Source of the DNA: CAZFAI01 sp964516555
GTDB taxonomy: Bacteria > Patescibacteriota > Microgenomatia > UBA12405
Direction: 5' to 3'
Assembly: GCA_964516555.1 (NCBI GenBank)
Contig: CAZFAI010000008.1
Location: 1 to 24,513 of the forward strand
Length of the DNA stretch: 24,513 bases
Of the stretch, positions 21,781 through 24,513 are shown piece after piece (positions within the stretch are counted from its first letter, which is position 1; each line of letters begins with the position of its first letter). The position numbers were made by a program, and so were the translations under genes. The notes below the pieces were generated by a model that searched no databases, was not told the origin of the DNA, and worked only from the letters and a program-made list of their open reading frames with translations.

Positions 21781-22587
21781 ATGGTACAAGGTTTAAAGAC
21801 AAAGTTTTTAAATGTCCCAGAGATATCAGTTGACGAAGTTGAATCGATTGCCATGAAGGCTGGAAGCATCCTGAGAAGAAACTATGAAAGCAAGGTGATT
21901 AATAGCTATGAAAACAACGAAGGAATAGTCAGTGATACAAATAAAATTATCGACAAAATGCTTAAGTATTCTCTTGAGGACGTCTATAAATGCAATATTT
22001 TTAGCGATGCTATTGAAGGAAGTATTACCAAGGAAGAACTGCAGTGGGTAGTTGATCCAATTGATGGAAAAGAAAATGTATCAAGCTATCCGCCTTTAAT
22101 GGCAATTTCGATTGGATTGATTTACAAAAAGAACCCTGTATTGGGTGTAATTTATGACCCCATCCATGAACAAATGTTTTCTTCAAAAATCCGCAGTGGG
22201 TCCTGGATGAACGGTAAGGCAGTTGAAGTATCCAAAAATATTGATATTAATAACTTACGGATAGGTACGGATTATTTTAAAAATAAAAAAAGTCAGTTTA
22301 TTAAACAAATTGAAAATGTGTTGGATTTTACAGAGACGATAAAAATTGTCGGTTCCCCGGTTTTGAATATGGCAGCTGTTGCTAGTGGAAAGTTGGATTT
22401 GTTTTTTATGGAAACTAATAATATTACTGATTGCGTGGCCGGAACGAGCCTTGTTCGAGAAGCGGGCGGAATCGTAGTTGATTTTAATGGGAAAGAGTGG
22501 AATGTAAAATCCGATAGTATTGTGGCTGGACCCAAGGGTGTTATCGAGAAGTTTAACAAAACAATAAATCTAAAAATTATTAGCTAA
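21781..22587 (+). CDS. Inositol-monophosphatase-superfamily protein with altered active site, 268 aa
   Basis: Member of the Mg-dependent, Li-sensitive phosphatase superfamily (IMPase, CysQ, FBPase-like). The central motif is WVVDPIDGKENVSSYPPLMA (89-108) with metal ligands D92 and D95. The family pattern is DPIDGTxNF, so the Thr that helps activate water is Lys97. The upstream acidic motif, usually EE, reads DAIEG (E79). The C-terminal motif NITDCVAGTSLVREAGG keeps the Asp (D217) but lacks the Trp of WDxAAG. Substrate is unknown and activity may be weak or lost. A TTGACA at 21750-21755 and TACTAT at 21743-21748 are candidate promoter parts upstream. The next gene, the protease, is on the same strand 51 bases on. 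Confidence 0.85.
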   Translation: MVQGLKTKFLNVPEISVDEVESIAMKAGSILRRNYESKVINSYENNEGIVSDTNKIIDKMLKYSLEDVYKCNIFSDAIEGSITKEELQWVVDPIDGKENVSSYPPLMAISIGLIYKKNPVLGVIYDPIHEQMFSSKIRSGSWMNGKAVEVSKNIDINNLRIGTDYFKNKKSQFIKQIENVLDFTETIKIVGSPVLNMAAVASGKLDLFFMETNNITDCVAGTSLVREAGGIVVDFNGKEWNVKSDSIVAGPKGVIEKFNKTINLKIIS

Positions 22588-22626
22588 TTCTTACCGGGTT
22601 GTAATAAATAAAGCAGTTACAAGGAA

Positions 22627-22632
22627 TAATAT
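22627..22632 (+). promoter_or_regulatory. Candidate -10 box of the protease gene
   Basis: TAATAT 6 bases before the ATG at 22639. An AAGGA at 22621-22625 lies too far upstream to be an ideal ribosome binding site. Confidence 0.35.
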
Positions 22633-22638
22633 TTAATT

Positions 22639-23439
22639 ATGAAATTAAACTTTTTGCAGACCTTTTTTCTTGGTGTGGGAGCGGCTTTGTTTATCTTTCT
22701 TTCCGGAACACAATTTGCACTGGAATATCCGGAAAGGGTACCGGACTTTTTTTCAAATAGAAGAGAAGAGGTGGAAAGCGGAGGCGGAAATCAGCTACCC
22801 GAGTTTATGGAAGATGCTTCCATCGCTGAGATAGTAGAAAGATCTTTACCTTCGGTGGTGACAGTTATGCAAGAAGAAAGGGGAGGTATTTTTGGATTCG
22901 GAGAAGGCAGTCGAGAAGTGGGAACGGGATTTGTGATTAACGAAAACGGTTATATTGCTACAAACAGACACGTAGTCGGCAGTAATAATGAAATAAGTGT
23001 TAGGCTTTTCGATCAAAATGTTTATGAAGCAAGTGAAATATACCGTGATACTAACAATGATTTGGCAATAATTAAAATAGATGGAAACGGGTTGAGACAA
23101 TTAAATTTTTCCGAACCAGCTACACTTGTTTTGGGTCAAAGAGTAATTGCAATCGGAACAGTATTTGGTACTTTGACTAATTCTGTTACCACGGGTGTGG
23201 TGTCCGGTCTTGACAGAGAAATCACTACCAGTTCAAGAAACGGTGGTGTTGAGATACTGAGTGGAATGATCCAAACCGACGCTGCCGTAAATCCGGGAAA
23301 TTCAGGAGGTCCTTTACTAAATACTTTGGGAGAAGTAGTCGGGATAAATACTGCACTACTGATATCCGGCCAAAATGTTGGCTTTGCAATCCCGATAGAA
23401 AGATTACAATCCTTTATTGATACATTAAATATTTTTTAA
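22639..23439 (+). CDS. Membrane-anchored trypsin-like (HtrA/DegP-type) serine protease without PDZ, 266 aa
   Basis: Probably degrades or processes misfolded proteins outside the membrane. Residues about 7-28 are a hydrophobic anchor, followed by a Gly/Glu-rich linker (40-60) and the protease domain (about 60-266). The catalytic triad is complete: H111 in ATNRHVVG, D141 in TNNDLAIIKI and S222 in NPGNSGGPLL. The TDAAVNPGNSGG context is typical of HtrA. The protein ends with VGFAIPIERLQSFIDTL, exactly where HtrA proteins normally pass into a PDZ domain, so no PDZ is present. The stop codon overlaps the convergent cupin stop by 3 bases. Confidence 0.93.
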   Translation: MKLNFLQTFFLGVGAALFIFLSGTQFALEYPERVPDFFSNRREEVESGGGNQLPEFMEDASIAEIVERSLPSVVTVMQEERGGIFGFGEGSREVGTGFVINENGYIATNRHVVGSNNEISVRLFDQNVYEASEIYRDTNNDLAIIKIDGNGLRQLNFSEPATLVLGQRVIAIGTVFGTLTNSVTTGVVSGLDREITTSSRNGGVEILSGMIQTDAAVNPGNSGGPLLNTLGEVVGINTALLISGQNVGFAIPIERLQSFIDTLNIF

Positions 23440-23813
23440 TGCTCTGCTTCCATCGCTTCTGCCTTGGTTTGGTGGATAGTACCTTCGGGGTGTTCAGGAG
23501 GAGAATAGATAGTGTAAAGCTTCATTTTTTCAGATTCTGAGGTGTTTGTTATATTGTGCTCTTGGCCAGCGGGAACAATAACGACGGTGTCGTCAATAAG
23601 TTGATATTCCTGACCGTCGATTTCTGCCATACCACTCCCCTGTTCTATGCGGAAAAATTGGTCGTGGTCGTGGTGAACTTCTGAACCAATATCTTCACCG
23701 GGCTGGAGACACATTACCACTAGTTGACTATGTGGGGCTGTAAATAATACTTTTCTAAAGTTCTCATTCTGAAGAGTTTCTTTTTCTATATCTGCATGGT
23801 AGGCGTTTGGCAT
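23436..23813 (-). CDS. Small cupin-domain protein, 125 aa
   Basis: Single cupin barrel of unknown substrate. Motif 1 is visible in EVHHDHDQFFRIEQGSG (H48, H50 as metal ligands) and motif 2 in VPAGQEHNI (H86). The family covers enzymes and small-molecule sensors, and the very acidic metal-site region does not reveal which. The tail (about 105-125) is rich in His, Glu and Ala. ATG 23813 is used. A promoter TTGAAT-18-TATAAT lies 29 bases upstream, so unlike its neighbours it has a 5' leader of around 20 bases. The 3' end overlaps the protease gene. Confidence 0.88.
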   Translation of the reverse strand: MPNAYHADIEKETLQNENFRKVLFTAPHSQLVVMCLQPGEDIGSEVHHDHDQFFRIEQGSGMAEIDGQEYQLIDDTVVIVPAGQEHNITNTSESEKMKLYTIYSPPEHPEGTIHQTKAEAMEAEH

Positions 23814-23841
23814 CTGTGATTAAATTAAATATTAATAATTA

Positions 23842-23871
23842 ATTATATAATTTTTCTGACTAAAAATTCAA
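23842..23871 (-). promoter_or_regulatory. Promoter of the cupin gene
   Basis: Minus strand TTGAAT (23871-23866), 18-base spacer, TATAAT (23847-23842). It lies in the 83-base gap after the aminopeptidase and 29 bases before the cupin ATG. Confidence 0.6.
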
Positions 23872-23896
23872 ATCTTACTGTATTTTAACTATTTTT

Positions 23897-24513
23897 CTAT
23901 AAAAGAAATTTTCCATCTTCGTAAATAATTAGTTCTTTCCCGCCAGGTAGAACTGCTGTTACCTGACTTTTTTTTGTAGATACAATATCGGTATGGATTA
24001 CGGACTGATTAAGACCAGCCTCCTTCCATTGTTTATTGCTCATTTTGGAAAGATCCTGAGAAAAAGATTCTTTGTATGCTGAACCAAGTGCGATATGAAA
24101 ATTGCCATGTTGTCCACCATAATTCTCATCAAAAAGAGTTTCTGCCATAAATTTATCAATTCGGGAGAGTCTTTTATCGGTGAGTGAGAATTCACCTAAT
24201 TTGTTGCCGTTTTTAACTTTTATCATTTCCTCAAGAACTTTCTGGCCTTTTTCGGCTTTAAGAGTGGATATTATGCCTTTTTTGAACTCCAAATATATAC
24301 CTTGGATTAAATGTCCATAGCGATATAAAGGAAGGTCAAAAGAAACGTGTCCCTCCGTTAATCTCCAATCAGGAGATATAAATATTTCAAAGCTAGGTAT
24401 ATTGCGACCATCGCCTCCTAGCCATCTAAAATTGTTGTTAATTCCAACTTTAAGGTCGGTATTTTCAGATTTAATTCTGAGTTTTGTTATACCAAGAGAA
24501 TTTAATGCATTTT
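23897..24513 (-). CDS. M29-family aminopeptidase (AmpS/PepS-like), C-terminal 204 residues (partial)
   Basis: Metal-dependent aminopeptidase trimming N-terminal residues of peptides in the cytoplasm. The frame is open to the right window edge; M29 enzymes are usually 370-410 aa, so about half is present. The M29 ligand set can be followed in order: Glu in RNIPSFEIFISP, Glu in NKLGEFSLTD, His and Tyr in GNFHIALGSAYKESF, and His and Asp in QSVIHTDIVS. The N-terminal piece in view (KLRIKSENTDLKVGI) fits the family's first domain end. The stop is at 23897-23899. The next gene, the cupin, has its own promoter. The upstream context is outside the window. Confidence 0.93.
   Translation of the reverse strand, partial: NALNSLGITKLRIKSENTDLKVGINNNFRWLGGDGRNIPSFEIFISPDWRLTEGHVSFDLPLYRYGHLIQGIYLEFKKGIISTLKAEKGQKVLEEMIKVKNGNKLGEFSLTDKRLSRIDKFMAETLFDENYGGQHGNFHIALGSAYKESFSQDLSKMSNKQWKEAGLNQSVIHTDIVSTKKSQVTAVLPGGKELIIYEDGKFLL

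Noticed and set aside
21755..21796. 13-codon frame overlapping the start of the IMPase-like gene
   Set aside because: No supporting promoter geometry or attenuator structure; short frames of this size are expected by chance.
1..24513. TGA recoding, CRISPR arrays, insertion sequences, rRNA
   Set aside because: TGA ends rel and is not needed inside any clear gene. No regularly spaced repeats, transposase or rRNA sequence was recognised.

Overview
The window looks like chromosomal DNA of an ultra-compact bacterium of the Patescibacteria (candidate phyla radiation), possibly Microgenomates. This is an inference from gene content and style, not from a database match. The signs are AT-rich coding DNA, gaps of a few bases, overlapping convergent gene ends, short domain-trimmed versions of standard proteins (Rel without ACT, UvrC without HhH, HtrA without PDZ), an archaeal-type TyrRS, and -10 boxes placed a few bases before start codons. 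TGA acts as a stop (rel ends at 7385-7387), so the code is standard.

Layout. 1-5193 (minus): a leader region with a consensus promoter, a 22-codon ORF and a strong terminator, then greA, lysS, an HD hydrolase and serS, a terminator, and secA (cut by the window's left edge). 5224-8543 (plus): sortase, Rel (p)ppGpp synthetase/hydrolase and archaeal-type tyrS, meeting uvrC tail to tail with a 9-base overlap. 8535-15066 (minus): a YflT-like stress protein, uvrB, uvrA and uvrC, the whole excision nuclease in one operon. 15119-17928 (minus): a GT-C membrane glycosyltransferase and a large protein with a nucleoside-phosphorylase-like C-terminal domain. 18024-18095: tRNA-Glu(CTC). 18336-19567 (plus): a winged-helix protein overlapping a NYN-domain RNase by ATGA. 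19566-19661 (minus): a promoter-hairpin-terminator unit that looks like a small RNA gene, in a palindrome-rich gap. 19801-20541 (minus): an unrecognised protein. 20749-24513: DUF523 protein, FKBP isomerase, inositol-monophosphatase-like protein, membrane-anchored trypsin-like protease, cupin, and a partial M29 aminopeptidase.

How it fits together. The left half is information processing (transcript cleavage, Lys and Ser charging, secretion, stringent response, Tyr charging) next to DNA repair. The most interesting signals are non-coding: (1) the greA-lysS-serS leader, which reads like a translation-coupled attenuator whose small ORF runs into the 5' arm of a terminator and carries Lys codons there; (2) the ~60-nt RNA unit convergent with the NYN RNase gene; (3) -10 hexamers 4-12 bases before most start codons, suggesting widespread leaderless transcription. 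No insertion sequence, CRISPR array or rRNA was seen.
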